From: Thioclava nitratireducens | GTDB lineage: Bacteria; Pseudomonadota; Alphaproteobacteria; Rhodobacterales; Rhodobacteraceae | NCBI RefSeq assembly: GCF_001940525.2 | Contig: NZ_CP019437.1 | Location: 3,149,501-3,213,500, forward strand | Direction: 5' to 3' | Length of the DNA: 64,000 bases | In this document: positions 45,754 through 55,155 of the stretch, one piece after another | How the letters are laid out: every line of letters begins with the position of its first letter | Position numbering within the stretch: the first letter of the stretch is position 1 | The notes under the pieces: generated by a model | The model's input: only the letters and a program-made list of their open reading frames with translations | Databases searched by the model: none | Told to the model about the DNA's origin: nothing | Position numbers and translations under genes: made by a program

Positions 45754-47058
45754 ATGAAAATCGCGATGATCGGCACGGGCTATGTTGGCCTGGTTTCGGG
45801 GGTGTGTTTCTCCGATTTCGGCCATGAGGTCGTTTGCGTCGACAAGAACCCCGCGAAGATCGAAATGCTCGAGGGCGGCCGCGTGCCGATCTACGAGCCG
45901 GGCCTCGACGATTTGATGGTGAAGAACGTCGAAGGCGGGCGTCTTTCCTTCACCACCGACCTGAAGAAAGCCGTTGCAGGCGCCGATGCGGTCTTCATCG
46001 CGGTGGGCACGCCGACGCGGCGCGGCGATGGCCATGCGGACCTGACCTATGTGATGGCCGCCGCCGAGGAGATCGCCAACGCGATGACCGGCTATGCGGT
46101 GATCGTGACGAAATCGACCGTGCCGGTGGGCACCAACCGTCAGGTCGCGGAGGTCGTGCGCAAGACCCGTCCCGACATCGAGTTCGACGTGGCCTCCAAC
46201 CCCGAATTCCTGCGCGAGGGCGCGGCGATCGACGATTTCATGCGGCCCGACCGGGTCGTCGTCGGCACCACCTCCGAGAAGGCCGAGGCTGTGATGGGTG
46301 AGATCTACCGCCCGCTCTTCCTGCGCGAATTCCCGATCCTCTACACCGATCTGGAAACCGCCGAGATGATCAAATACGCGGCGAACGCATTTCTCGCGAC
46401 GAAGATCACCTTCATCAACGAGATCGCGCGGCTCTGCGAGAAGACCGGCGCGGATATCAAGCAGGTCTCGCGCGGCATGGGGCTCGACGGCCGGATCGGC
46501 AACAAGTTCCTGCATGCGGGCCCGGGCTACGGCGGTTCGTGTTTCCCGAAGGACACGGCGGCGCTCGCGCGGATCGGTCAGGACTACTCCTGCCCGATGG
46601 AGATCGTCGAAACCGTCATCAAGGTGAATGACGACATCAAGCGGCGGATGATCGAGAAGGTCGTCGATCTCTGCGGCGGCTCGGTCAATGGCAAGACGAT
46701 CGCGGTCTATGGCGTGACCTTCAAGCCGAACACCGACGACATGCGCGAGGCCCCTGCCCTGACCATCGTGCCCGCACTGGTGGGCGGCGGCGCGAAGGTC
46801 CGTGTGGTCGACCCGCAGGGCAAGCGCGAGGGCGAAGCGCTGCTGCCGGGCGTGTCCTGGATGGATGACGCCTATGCGGCAGCCGAGAAGGCCGATTGCG
46901 TGGTGATCCTGACCGAGTGGAACGAGTTCCGCGCGCTCGATCTGCAGAAGATCGCGACGACGATGGAGACCGCGCGCATGGCCGACCTGCGCAACATCTA
47001 CTCCGAGAAGGACGTCAGGAAGGCGGGCTTCGCGGATTACGTTGCGGTCGGGCGGTAA
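45754..47058 (+). CDS. ugd: UDP-glucose 6-dehydrogenase
   Basis: The protein has 434 residues from ATG 45754. The NAD motif GTGYVG is at 7-12. The central region has STVPVGTN and SNPEFLREG, and the catalytic Cys lies in GPGYGGSCFPKDT. The C-terminal UDP-binding domain contains VYGVTFKPNTDDMREAP. It makes UDP-glucuronate for surface polysaccharides. No glycosyltransferases adjoin. Confidence 0.95.
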   Translation: MKIAMIGTGYVGLVSGVCFSDFGHEVVCVDKNPAKIEMLEGGRVPIYEPGLDDLMVKNVEGGRLSFTTDLKKAVAGADAVFIAVGTPTRRGDGHADLTYVMAAAEEIANAMTGYAVIVTKSTVPVGTNRQVAEVVRKTRPDIEFDVASNPEFLREGAAIDDFMRPDRVVVGTTSEKAEAVMGEIYRPLFLREFPILYTDLETAEMIKYAANAFLATKITFINEIARLCEKTGADIKQVSRGMGLDGRIGNKFLHAGPGYGGSCFPKDTAALARIGQDYSCPMEIVETVIKVNDDIKRRMIEKVVDLCGGSVNGKTIAVYGVTFKPNTDDMREAPALTIVPALVGGGAKVRVVDPQGKREGEALLPGVSWMDDAYAAAEKADCVVILTEWNEFRALDLQKIATTMETARMADLRNIYSEKDVRKAGFADYVAVGR

Positions 47059-47089
47059 GGAAGCGGCCGCGCCGGGATCGGCCCGGGGA

Positions 47090-47104
47090 GGGGGCTCTGC
47101 CCCC
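47090..47104 (+). terminator. G+C-rich hairpin after ugd
   Basis: GGGGGC (47090-47095) and GCCCCC (47099-47104) flank a TCT loop 32 bases after the stop. No T run follows. Confidence 0.4.
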
Positions 47105-47152
47105 GCCCTTCGGCCCCCCGGGATATTTCCCCCAAGAGGAAGGGGAGGCCGC

Positions 47153-48343
47153 TTAGGCCACCTGCCCCGCCGCCCAGCCGGACGCCCAGGCCCACTGGAA
47201 GTTGTAGCCACCGAGCCAGCCGGTGACATCGACCACCTCGCCGATGAAATAGAGCCCTGGCACCTGCTTGGCTTCCATCGTCTTCGCGTCGAGCGCATCG
47301 GTGGACACGCCGCCCAGCGTGACCTCCGCCGTGCGATAACCTTCCGAGCCCACGGGCCGCACCTGCCAGCGATGAATCTGATCGTCGAGCTTGGCCAGAT
47401 CCTTGTTCGATTGCTCGGCCAGCCGCCCCTTGAGCTTTGCCTCCGCCACCACAAATTGCGCGAGCTTCTCCGGCAGATGCCGCGCAAGCGCATTGTGCAG
47501 CGCCTGCCGGCCCGCCGCGTCGCGCTGCTCAGCCAGCGCCCCCGCGATGTCATCGCCTGGCGCGAGATCGACCCTGAGCGTGTCGCCCTCGCGCCAATAG
47601 CTGGATATCTGCAGGATTGCAGGGCCGGACAGCCCGCGATGGGTGAACAGCAGATCCTCGGCGAAATGCGTCTTGCCGAGCCGCAGATCGACGGGCCGCG
47701 CGAGGCCGGACAGCGGCGCGGTGCGCGCGAGATCCTGCTCGGCGAAGGTCAGGGGCACCAGAGCGGGGCGCGTCTCGACGATCTCGAGGCCGAAGCGCTG
47801 CGCGATCTCGTAGCCGAGGCTCGACGCCCCCATCTTCGGGATCGACTTGCCGCCCGTCGCCACAATCACCGAAGCCGCGCGGATCGGGCCTTGCGAGGTC
47901 GTCACCAGGAAACCTTCGCCCTCGCGCTCCACCCGGTCGATCGAGGTCTCGAGCGACAGCTCGCCCCCTGCCGCACGCAGATCGCGCAGCAGCAGGTCGA
48001 TGATCTGCGTAGCCTTCCCGTCGCAGAACAGCTGGCCGAGATGTTTCTCGTGCCACGCGATCCCTGCCGCATCCAACCGCGCGATGAAATCCGCAGGCGT
48101 ATAGCGCGACAGCGCCGAGAGAGCGAAGCGGGGATTGCGCGACAGGAAGCGTTCGGTCGCATTCTGCCGGGTCAGTAGCCGGTTGGTGAAGTTGCACCGC
48201 CCGCCGCCGGAGATTCGAATCTTCTCGCCCGGGCGCCGTGCGTGGTCGAGCACGCGCACCGACCGCCCGCGCCGCGCCGCCTCGATCCCGGCCATCAGCC
48301 CGGCAGCGCCCGCGCCGAGTATCACAACATCGCATTTTTCCAT
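47153..48343 (-). CDS. NAD(P)/FAD-dependent oxidoreductase, BaiN/HI0933 (YhiN) family
   Basis: The protein has 396 residues from ATG 48343 (GAGG upstream). The FAD dinucleotide motif is VILGAGAAGLMAG at the N-terminus. The HI0933 signature is KIRISGGGRCNFTN, and the C-terminus has TLGGVSTDALDAKTMEAK and GEVVDVTGWLGGYNFQWA. The physiological substrate is not established for this family. It converges on ugd. Confidence 0.92.
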   Translation of the reverse strand: MEKCDVVILGAGAAGLMAGIEAARRGRSVRVLDHARRPGEKIRISGGGRCNFTNRLLTRQNATERFLSRNPRFALSALSRYTPADFIARLDAAGIAWHEKHLGQLFCDGKATQIIDLLLRDLRAAGGELSLETSIDRVEREGEGFLVTTSQGPIRAASVIVATGGKSIPKMGASSLGYEIAQRFGLEIVETRPALVPLTFAEQDLARTAPLSGLARPVDLRLGKTHFAEDLLFTHRGLSGPAILQISSYWREGDTLRVDLAPGDDIAGALAEQRDAAGRQALHNALARHLPEKLAQFVVAEAKLKGRLAEQSNKDLAKLDDQIHRWQVRPVGSEGYRTAEVTLGGVSTDALDAKTMEAKQVPGLYFIGEVVDVTGWLGGYNFQWAWASGWAAGQVA

Positions 48344-48441
48344 GCCGCCTCGCTTGCCGTAGCGGCGCATGACGCGCAATCGAAATTTGTCGGATTTTCC
48401 TCTTGAAGCCCCGCGCGAGCTTGGCTAGATAGCCCCCAAGT

Positions 48442-48516
48442 TGGGGCGTAGCCAAGTGGTAAGGCACCGGTTTTTGGTACCGCGCACCGTAGGTTCGAAT
48501 CCTACCGCCCCAGCCA
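48442..48516 (+). tRNA. tRNA-Gln (anticodon TTG)
   Basis: The 75-nt gene starts TGGGGCGTAGCCAAGTGG and ends with the acceptor strand CGCCCCA-G-CCA. The acceptor stem TGGGGCG pairs fully. The anticodon loop TTTTGGT carries TTG. The T loop GGTTCGAATC is standard. A T-rich stretch follows and may terminate transcription. Confidence 0.96.
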
Positions 48517-48587
48517 CTCTCCTTTTTTTATAGCTAAACCAGCTAATTGCGGACCGGATCAGATTCGCAAAGGTAACACTTTGCGGA

Positions 48588-48783
48588 TCACGTTCCCGGA
48601 CTATCAGGGCATTCATCCTCGTCGAGTCGAAGGATCGCTTTCGCCCGCTCTATAGCCGCAAGCTCGGCCTCCATCTCCGCCATCTCTCGCTCAGCGCGCA
48701 GGAAAATCGGAAGATGGACTCGATCATGTAGAAAGAGCGCAGCATGCGCCTCAGGCCATCCAACGTTACTCGGTCGTTCATTA
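48588..48783 (-). CDS. Possible small hypothetical protein or gene remnant
   Basis: The frame ending at 48588 encodes an acidic helical stretch (LRAEREMAEMEAELAAIERA, then LRLDEDE) that looks protein-like. It has no good ATG: a ribosome site (GAGGAGAA) and ATG near 48780 lie in a neighbouring frame that gives a 43-residue peptide. A frameshifted remnant is therefore possible. The 5' limit is approximate. Confidence 0.3.
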
Positions 48784-49126
48784 GACTTCTCCTCTAACGA
48801 AAAGAGCGACGCCCTGAGGGCACGCCCTATGGATGCGGCCGCAAGGGACGGGCGATCAAGCAGAGCGCAGAACCTCACCCGCCCAAATTTCCCGGCAGCA
48901 ATCGGGCATGACGCCCGCAGCCCCCAACGACACGAGCCGAACGTGAGGGCTCTCACTTCTGTTGCCCGCGCCAAGGGCTCGGTCGTTTTTGGGCGAGAGC
49001 AGACATTCGCTGCATTGACGGTGCTCATCTCAGGTCGATACTCGCCACGAAGTCCATGGCAAGCACTCAACCGAAGCTTGTCGCACTATCCAATAATGCC
49101 GTTTGTCTAAGCGCTCACGCTTTCCC
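48784..49126. other. Gap downstream of tRNA-Gln without a clear gene
   Basis: With the preceding feature this makes a 600-base region of lower coding quality between tRNA-Gln and the aldolase gene. A minus-strand frame through it reads RALTFGSCRWGLRASCPIA and continues, with many Cys, Arg and Trp, which looks like non-coding or decayed sequence. Confidence 0.35.
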
Positions 49127-50368
49127 TCACTTCTTCAGCTTCGCCTGTTCGAGGGACCAGTATTCCATGTCGAACAGCTCGCGCTCGGAAATCGGGGCGA
49201 AGCGCCCGAACTCTTCCGCCGCGTTCACGATACGCGCCGTCTGCTCCAGCAGATCGCCTGCGATGCGCGCCGCTTTCTCGTTCGCACCGACTGCAAAAAG
49301 CCCCTCGCCTGGCACAAGCACCGCGCGCGGCGCAGGATCGAGCATGGTCTTCGGCTCGGAAGCATGGGGCGCGTTGCGCTCGAAATAGGCCTGATAGCGA
49401 TCGGCGTAACCCGCGAGCTTGCGCTCGATCGCCGCGACATCGTCCCCGACCTCCACGATCAGCGGGAAGGGTTTGATACGTATCACGTGGTCCGGGGTCG
49501 CTGTGCCACGCATTGCCAGCTCCGACAAATCCTCGCGCGAGAGATAGCGCCGGATCGCAGGTGTCGTGCGGAAGTCTACCACGGGCTCGGCGCCAAGCGC
49601 TCCCTGCGCGGCGAGGGCCCGGGTCAGCGCAGAGACCAGATCATCGGGGACCGGCGCGTCATTGGACTGCGGACCCTCCACAGTGATCCCTTGCGACGCG
49701 AGAAACGCTTCGGCGGCGCTAACGAACTCGATCGTCAGCTCATAGCTCTCGCGCGCGGTCTCGGCGAAGGTGAACAGCCCGTGCTTCTCGAGCCAGAGGC
49801 CTTCCATATGCGGGTCGCGAGCAAGCGCATCCTTGCACGCATGGCTGAGCGCGTAGCCGGGCATGACGTAGGGCACGAAGCCGACCCGACCGTCATAGAG
49901 ATCGCGCACCACCGTCTCCATGTTCTCTTGATCGGCCAGCGCGAGGATCGCCGTTGCATGGCAATGATCGACGAATGCCTGCGGCATATAGGCGTGCAGC
50001 AGCGCCTCTACCGAAGGATTCGGCGCGGTCGGGTCGAGCAGCTGGCTGCGCAGGAACGCCACCATCTCTTCGTCCGACATATACGGGATGGACCGCGTCT
50101 CCAGCAGCGGCTCCAATCGCATCGCCGGGAGGCCCGGCGCTTCGATATCGCCGAGGTCCCACCCCGACCCCTTCACATGAATGATCGCGCCGCCCGGCGC
50201 ATCGGGAATCTTGACCGATGTATTACCACCGCCATGCAGCACCAGTTCAGGGTTCTGTCCGATCAGACGCGAGCTATAGACGCGCAGCCCCAGTGCCGCG
50301 GGTTGGCCTGCCGCTTCAGCAGCCTCAGCGAATGAATGGGCGTCGGCGTCGTTCCAGCGCGATTGCAT
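49127..50368 (-). CDS. Class II aldolase of the lsr operon (RhaD-like aldolase domain)
   Basis: The protein has 413 residues from ATG 50368 (AAGGAG upstream). It matches the N-terminal half of bifunctional aldolase/short-chain dehydrogenases: VLHGGGNTSVK (45-53), VKGSGWDL, zinc ligands His 135 and 137 in VDHCHATA and His 196 in LEKHGLF. The dehydrogenase half is absent. It is the last gene of lsrACDB-aldolase, where enterics have the thiolase-like LsrF. It may cleave the product formed from phospho-AI-2 by LsrG, but this is inference. Confidence 0.85.
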   Translation of the reverse strand: MQSRWNDADAHSFAEAAEAAGQPAALGLRVYSSRLIGQNPELVLHGGGNTSVKIPDAPGGAIIHVKGSGWDLGDIEAPGLPAMRLEPLLETRSIPYMSDEEMVAFLRSQLLDPTAPNPSVEALLHAYMPQAFVDHCHATAILALADQENMETVVRDLYDGRVGFVPYVMPGYALSHACKDALARDPHMEGLWLEKHGLFTFAETARESYELTIEFVSAAEAFLASQGITVEGPQSNDAPVPDDLVSALTRALAAQGALGAEPVVDFRTTPAIRRYLSREDLSELAMRGTATPDHVIRIKPFPLIVEVGDDVAAIERKLAGYADRYQAYFERNAPHASEPKTMLDPAPRAVLVPGEGLFAVGANEKAARIAGDLLEQTARIVNAAEEFGRFAPISERELFDMEYWSLEQAKLKK

Positions 50369-50397
50369 GGGAGGCTCCTTTTTCAACGTGTTTGCGA

Positions 50398-50415
50398 GGG
50401 CGCGTCGCCGCGCCC
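50398..50415 (-). promoter_or_regulatory. Intercistronic hairpin between lsrB and the aldolase gene
   Basis: GGGCGCG (50398-50404) pairs with CGCGCCC (50409-50415) around a TCGC loop. Such hairpins after binding-protein genes often stabilise the upstream message or reduce read-through, raising binding protein over downstream enzyme. Confidence 0.5.
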
Positions 50416-50438
50416 CCGCTAGGTGCGATCACTGGGGA

Positions 50439-51458
50439 TCAGAAATCAAAGTTGTCGATATTATCCTTGGTGAACACGGTGCGTTCGGGCAGCAAAACGA
50501 TGCCGTTATCCTTGGCTTCATAATCGTAGCCTTGCACCGAGTTGGGCGAGACCTTCACTTCGCCGATGCCGGGCACATCCATCGTGTCACCGACCTGAAG
50601 CGGCCCGTTCTTGAGCACGTGATCGGCGACCGCCACCGAGATCGCACCCTGCTGGGTCACGTCCCACAGGCCGAAGCGCGCAACCGTTCCGCGCTTCACA
50701 TAGGGGCGCATCACGTTGGGTGTCGAGAAGCCCACGATCGTCACTTTGCCAGCCTTGTCCAGATTTTCGGCAGCTTGGGCTGCGGCGGGAAGCGCGTTGG
50801 CATCGGGCGCGATGATCGCGTCGAGATCGGGATAGGCGCTGAGGATGCCCTCTGCGGTCTGAAGCGATTTCTGCGCGTCGTTATAGCCGTACTGCGTGGT
50901 CACGATTTCCCAGCCGGGATGCTCCTTCGCGATCTTCTCCTTCGCGGCCGCGACCCAGGCGTTCTGGTCGGTCACGGTCGGCGAGGAATAGAAGAAGGCG
51001 ACCTTGGCCTTGTCCTTGCCGTTCAGCCCGTCGGATGCCATGTCCACCAGCATGCCGCCCAACTGCGCGGGCGTGCCCTGGTTGATGTAGTAGGAGCGGC
51101 AATCCGGGTTCACATCCGAGTCCCAGGTCATCACCAGCACGTCGCGCGCCATCGCTTGCTTGAGCGCCGGGCAAAGGCCATCGGGCGAGACCGAGGCGAG
51201 GATCACCGCCTTGTAGCCCTGATTGACGAAGTTGTTCACGAACTGAACCTGCCCTGACACGCTGGGTTCGGTCGGCCCGTCATAAGTGACGTTGTCGCCA
51301 AGCTTCTTGCCCATGTCGACAGCGCCCTTGCCGCCCGACGTGAAGTAGCCCACCCCGACAAGCTTCGGAATGAAGGCGATGTCCTCGGCCGCGGCCGAAT
51401 TGGCCATCAGCATCCCTACCGCAAGGGTGCCCATCACCCATTTGGTCGATTTACGCAT
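50439..51458 (-). CDS. lsrB: AI-2 periplasmic binding protein LsrB
   Basis: The protein has 339 residues with a signal peptide ending at SAAAED. It follows E. coli LsrB nearly word for word in key segments: [57 protein letters not shown] and [11 protein letters not shown]. These contain the AI-2 ligands (Lys, Asp, Asp, Pro, Ala positions of the known receptor). It captures the furanosyl form of AI-2 for LsrACD. Confidence 0.96.
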   Translation of the reverse strand: MRKSTKWVMGTLAVGMLMANSAAAEDIAFIPKLVGVGYFTSGGKGAVDMGKKLGDNVTYDGPTEPSVSGQVQFVNNFVNQGYKAVILASVSPDGLCPALKQAMARDVLVMTWDSDVNPDCRSYYINQGTPAQLGGMLVDMASDGLNGKDKAKVAFFYSSPTVTDQNAWVAAAKEKIAKEHPGWEIVTTQYGYNDAQKSLQTAEGILSAYPDLDAIIAPDANALPAAAQAAENLDKAGKVTIVGFSTPNVMRPYVKRGTVARFGLWDVTQQGAISVAVADHVLKNGPLQVGDTMDVPGIGEVKVSPNSVQGYDYEAKDNGIVLLPERTVFTKDNIDNFDF

Positions 51459-51491
51459 TTCAGTTCTCCTCCTCTGAACTCTCTGGACGCG

Positions 51492-52475
51492 TCATTCTGA
51501 CGGACGCGGCCGCACCGGAATGAACTCGCGCAGCAAGGACGCCCCGTGGCGCATTGCGACGACGACAACCAGCAGCGCTCCGGACAACGCGCTGGAAACC
51601 TGACTGGGAACACCGCTCATCTGCAGGCCCTGCTGCAGGTAACCGATGATGAAAGTGGCGATGATGGTGCCGATGACCGAGCCCTGACCGCCATAGATCG
51701 AGGCGCCTCCGAGAACGGCGGCGGTGATCGCGGGCAGCAGCGTTGCCTTGCCCAGATCGACCCGCGCCGAGCCGAAATAGGCCGACAGCAGCAGCCCCGC
51801 GAGCGCGGCGGCAAGCCCGGTAATGACATAGGTCAGCAGCTGCACCCGAGCGACGGGCATGCCCGCGTGGCGCGCGGCGGATTCGTTCTGGCCGATCTGG
51901 AACACCAGACGCCCGAAGCGCGTGACATGCAGCAGAACCAGCATCACCAGCGAGAAGGCGAGGAACACGAAAAGCGGCATCGGCAGGCCGAGGATCATCT
52001 GGTAGCCAAGCCCGGTGAAGGCCGCCGGGAAGCCGCCGATGCCGTCATAGCCGTTCGCGCCGACGACGCCGGAGAGCACCGTGGCCGCGCCCGAGAACAT
52101 ATAGAGCGCGCCAAGCGTCACCACGAGCGGTTGCAGCCGCGTGAGCCGGATGATCGTCGCGTTCAGCAGCCCCGCGAGCGCACCCGTCGCGAAGCCCACC
52201 GCAAGCGAAACCGGAAGCGGCATCCCGAAGAAATTGGCAATCCCGAAAGTGATCGCACAGAGCCCGACGGTGGAGGCGAAGCTCACGTCGATCCCGCCAG
52301 CGATGATGACGAGCGTCAGCGGCACCGCGACGATCCCGACATGCACGAAATCCGAGGTGCCATAGAGCAGCGAACTCAACTTGAGGAAGCGCGGATTGAT
52401 GGCGCCGAACACCACGAGCTCAAGGACCAGAAGCCCGAGCAACAGGACCTCCCAGCGCATCACGAGACGCTTCAT
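51492..52475 (-). CDS. lsrD: AI-2 ABC transporter permease LsrD
   Basis: The protein has 327 residues, a BPD_transp_2 permease with about nine membrane segments. Typical stretches are AGGIDVSFAS, NAAGLLNA-like LNATIIRLTRLQPLVVTLG and ITAAVLGGASIYGGQGSVIGT. It overlaps lsrC by 4 bases and precedes lsrB. Confidence 0.92.
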   Translation of the reverse strand: MKRLVMRWEVLLLGLLVLELVVFGAINPRFLKLSSLLYGTSDFVHVGIVAVPLTLVIIAGGIDVSFASTVGLCAITFGIANFFGMPLPVSLAVGFATGALAGLLNATIIRLTRLQPLVVTLGALYMFSGAATVLSGVVGANGYDGIGGFPAAFTGLGYQMILGLPMPLFVFLAFSLVMLVLLHVTRFGRLVFQIGQNESAARHAGMPVARVQLLTYVITGLAAALAGLLLSAYFGSARVDLGKATLLPAITAAVLGGASIYGGQGSVIGTIIATFIIGYLQQGLQMSGVPSQVSSALSGALLVVVVAMRHGASLLREFIPVRPRPSE

Positions 52476-53482
52476 GCCGCTTCCTCCAGATCACGGGTTT
52501 TGGGTGGGGGCGTTTCGCCTCGGCGGTAACGCGCCGCGCGGTCGCGCGCTTCCAGCGCGATCCGCAGTCGACCGTCGATCAGCAGCACGGCGAGCAGCAT
52601 CGCTCCGCCGATGAGGTCGTTCCAGTAGGCCGGGATCTTGAGGAAGACGAGCGCGGTGTTGATCGAGGTGAAGAAGATCACGCCGATCACAACCCCGGCA
52701 ACCGATCCGACGCCGCCCAGCAGGCTGATCCCGCCCAGCACGAGCGCCGCGATCGCGCGCAGTTCCATCCCCGAGCCAGCCTGATTGGGCACGAAGCCGA
52801 TCTGCGCCGCAAAGGCGATACCCGCGATGGCATACATCGCGCCCGCCCAGACAAAGGCGAGAAACTCGATCCGGCGCACCGGCAGGCCCAGATGGCGCGC
52901 TGCCTCGCGGTTGTCACCTACCGCGAAGATCCAGCGTCCGCGCCGGGTGCGCAGCACCAACCAGACCGCCGCGATCAGCGCGAGCGCTACGACACCCACC
53001 GCCGACAGCCCTAGGAAACCTTTGCCGGAGAGGTCCTTGACGCCTTGCGGCAGCTCCTCGATCCACTCGCCGCCGGTGGCGATCAGCATCACGCCGCGGA
53101 ACAGGCCAAGCGTGCCAAGCGTGGCCACGATGGAGGGCACGCCAAGCAGCGCCACGAGCCCTCCATTGAGCGCGCCCGCTGCCACGCCCGCGCCAAGCGC
53201 GGCCGCGATCGCCACCGGGAGCGACGCCCCTGCGTTCACCGTCAGGCCCAGCGTCACCGCCGAGAGCCCGAGCACCGAGCCGCCCGAGACGTCGATATTG
53301 CGCGTCAGGATCACTGGAAAAATCCCCAGCGCCACGAGCATCAGCACCAGGCCGTTCGACCAGATGATCGAAGCGGTGCGCGCCGAGAGGAACCCAGGCG
53401 CCGCCGCACCGACAAGCAACAGCACGATCAGCGTGACGAGGAACAAGGTCGCGACACGTTCGCGGGCGATCCGTTCAAGCAT
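52472..53482 (-). CDS. lsrC: AI-2 ABC transporter permease LsrC
   Basis: The protein has 336 residues. It aligns with enteric LsrC in [46 protein letters not shown] and [20 protein letters not shown]. It overlaps lsrA by 8 bases. The C-terminal tail is rich in Arg and Pro ([12 protein letters not shown]), as in the E. coli protein. Confidence 0.94.
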   Translation of the reverse strand: MLERIARERVATLFLVTLIVLLLVGAAAPGFLSARTASIIWSNGLVLMLVALGIFPVILTRNIDVSGGSVLGLSAVTLGLTVNAGASLPVAIAAALGAGVAAGALNGGLVALLGVPSIVATLGTLGLFRGVMLIATGGEWIEELPQGVKDLSGKGFLGLSAVGVVALALIAAVWLVLRTRRGRWIFAVGDNREAARHLGLPVRRIEFLAFVWAGAMYAIAGIAFAAQIGFVPNQAGSGMELRAIAALVLGGISLLGGVGSVAGVVIGVIFFTSINTALVFLKIPAYWNDLIGGAMLLAVLLIDGRLRIALEARDRAARYRRGETPPPKTRDLEEAA

Positions 53483-54950
53483 GGACGGCCTCCTTGGATT
53501 CGAAGGCCAGTTCGGCGATCTCGTCGGTGCTGCTTCCGCCCGGAAGCTCGCCGGCGAGGTGCCCGCCCGCCATTACCGCGATCCGGTCCGACAGGCGCAC
53601 GACCTCGTCGAAATCAGAAGAGATCAGCAACACCGCCGTGCCTGCGTCGGCCAGCTGTTCGATCAGTTCGTAAATATCGTTGCGCGCGCCCACATCGACG
53701 CCGCGCGTCGGCTCGTCGAGGATCAGAACCCGCGGCATTGCGGCGAGGCATTTCGACAGCAGAACCTTTTGCTGGTTTCCACCCGAAAGGCTGCGCACCG
53801 GTTGCTCCGCCGTCTCGCATTTGATCCCAAGCGTCTTGCGATAACCTTCGAAGCGCGCGCGCTCTGTGCCAGGCCGCAGCAGGAAGGGCAGCAGATAATG
53901 CACGAGCGAAGAGGTATTCCAGTAAAGTGGCGCATCGAGAAAGAGCCCGTATTGCTGCCGGTCTTCGGACAGCAGCACGACATTCTCACGCACCGCGTCG
54001 CGCGGTGTCCGGGCGACGAAAGCGCGGCCCTCGAGTGCGACCTTACCGCCAGCACGCGGCCGCAGTCCGACGAGGGTTTCAGCCAGTTCGGTGCGCCCTG
54101 CCCCGACGACCCCGGTCAGACCGAGAACTTCTCCGTGATGCACATCGAAAGAGATATCGACAAAGCCTTCGCCCCGTAGCCCCGCGACTTCGAGCGTCTT
54201 GCGCTCGGCGCGGGTCCTGTCGGCGCGGCGGTCGCGCAGGGCCGCGACACCGGGACTCATCGCGGCGAGAATCTCCGCATCGTTGCTTTCGGCCATCTTC
54301 GCGCTGTGCACGACATAGCCGTCGCGCAGCACCGTGATCCGGTCGCTGACCGCGCGCAACTCGTGCAGCTTGTGCGAAATGAAGACGAGCCCGTGACCTG
54401 TCGCGCGAAGCGCCCGCATTCGATCGAAGAGCGTGTCCACCTCATGCGGAGTAAGCGCCGAGGTCGGCTCGTCAAGGATCAGCACCTTCGCCTCGCGCAC
54501 GAGGCCCCGCAGGATTTCCACGATCTGTCGGTCTGCGATCTCGAGGGTCGCGGCCTTGGCATCGGGCGACAGCGCGACGCCAAGATCCGCGATCAGCTCG
54601 CCAATGCGCGCGCGATAAGCCTCTGCCCGGCGCGGCAGGCCAATGCAGATATTCTCCAGAACGCTTTGATTGGGGAAGATATGCGCCTCTTGCGGCACCA
54701 GATACAGCCCCATCGCCTGCGCCTGCGCGGGCGTCGCGGGATGCAGTGGCGCTCCACCAATGGAGACCCGCCCTGCCGTCGGCGCGACCAGACCTGCGAG
54801 GATTTTCATCAAGGTGGACTTACCCGCACCATTGCCGCCCAGAAGCGCATGGATTTCCCCGGCACGCACCGCGAAATCCACGCCCTTAAGCACGGGCACG
54901 CCGCCGTAGCTTTTAGAAACCCGGCCAAGCTCGGCGAGCACAGATGTCAT
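53475..54950 (-). CDS. lsrA: AI-2 ABC transporter ATP-binding protein LsrA
   Basis: The protein has 491 residues with two ABC modules of the sugar-importer type: Walker [10 protein letters not shown] in the N-terminal half and a degenerate GVVGAGRTE in the second. Signatures are [15 protein letters not shown] and [18 protein letters not shown], with [16 protein letters not shown] chose ATG 54950 because it has GAGGGAGG before it; the in-frame ATG at 54971 is weaker. It heads the leftward lsr operon. Confidence 0.94.
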   Translation of the reverse strand: MTSVLAELGRVSKSYGGVPVLKGVDFAVRAGEIHALLGGNGAGKSTLMKILAGLVAPTAGRVSIGGAPLHPATPAQAQAMGLYLVPQEAHIFPNQSVLENICIGLPRRAEAYRARIGELIADLGVALSPDAKAATLEIADRQIVEILRGLVREAKVLILDEPTSALTPHEVDTLFDRMRALRATGHGLVFISHKLHELRAVSDRITVLRDGYVVHSAKMAESNDAEILAAMSPGVAALRDRRADRTRAERKTLEVAGLRGEGFVDISFDVHHGEVLGLTGVVGAGRTELAETLVGLRPRAGGKVALEGRAFVARTPRDAVRENVVLLSEDRQQYGLFLDAPLYWNTSSLVHYLLPFLLRPGTERARFEGYRKTLGIKCETAEQPVRSLSGGNQQKVLLSKCLAAMPRVLILDEPTRGVDVGARNDIYELIEQLADAGTAVLLISSDFDEVVRLSDRIAVMAGGHLAGELPGGSSTDEIAELAFESKEAVHA

Positions 54951-55155
54951 AGCGCCTCCCTCGATCAACATCCCGTCTCCTCGAATGTTCATCTGTTTGT
55001 CGTGATGACATCTGTTCATCCGATATACTCGCTGTCAACAATTTTTAGCTTATTTTTTATGCTGCGATGCGGCGTTTTTGAGTTATTGACTTGTTCATAT
55101 GTTTTTGTAACGAGTTATTTGAACATTGCCCCACCACTTCGGAGGACCGATCGTC
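54951..55155. promoter_or_regulatory. lsrA-lsrR divergent regulatory region with TGTTCA half-sites
   Basis: This AT-rich spacer holds TGTTCAT at 54986-54992, 55013-55019 and 55092-55098, and the inverted TGAACA at 55120-55125. A -35 for lsrA (TTGACA on the minus strand, 55038-55033) lies just upstream of the second half-site. A -35-like TTGACT (55086-55091) for lsrR is followed by a half-site in the spacer. The layout fits LsrR repression of both operons, relieved by phospho-AI-2. Confidence 0.6.

Noticed and set aside
49127..55019. Rhamnose (RhaSTPQ) transporter operon suggested by the RhaD-like aldolase
   Set aside because: The binding protein and kinase follow LsrB and LsrK closely, and LsrR and LsrG are present; no rhamnose isomerase or mutarotase gene adjoins.
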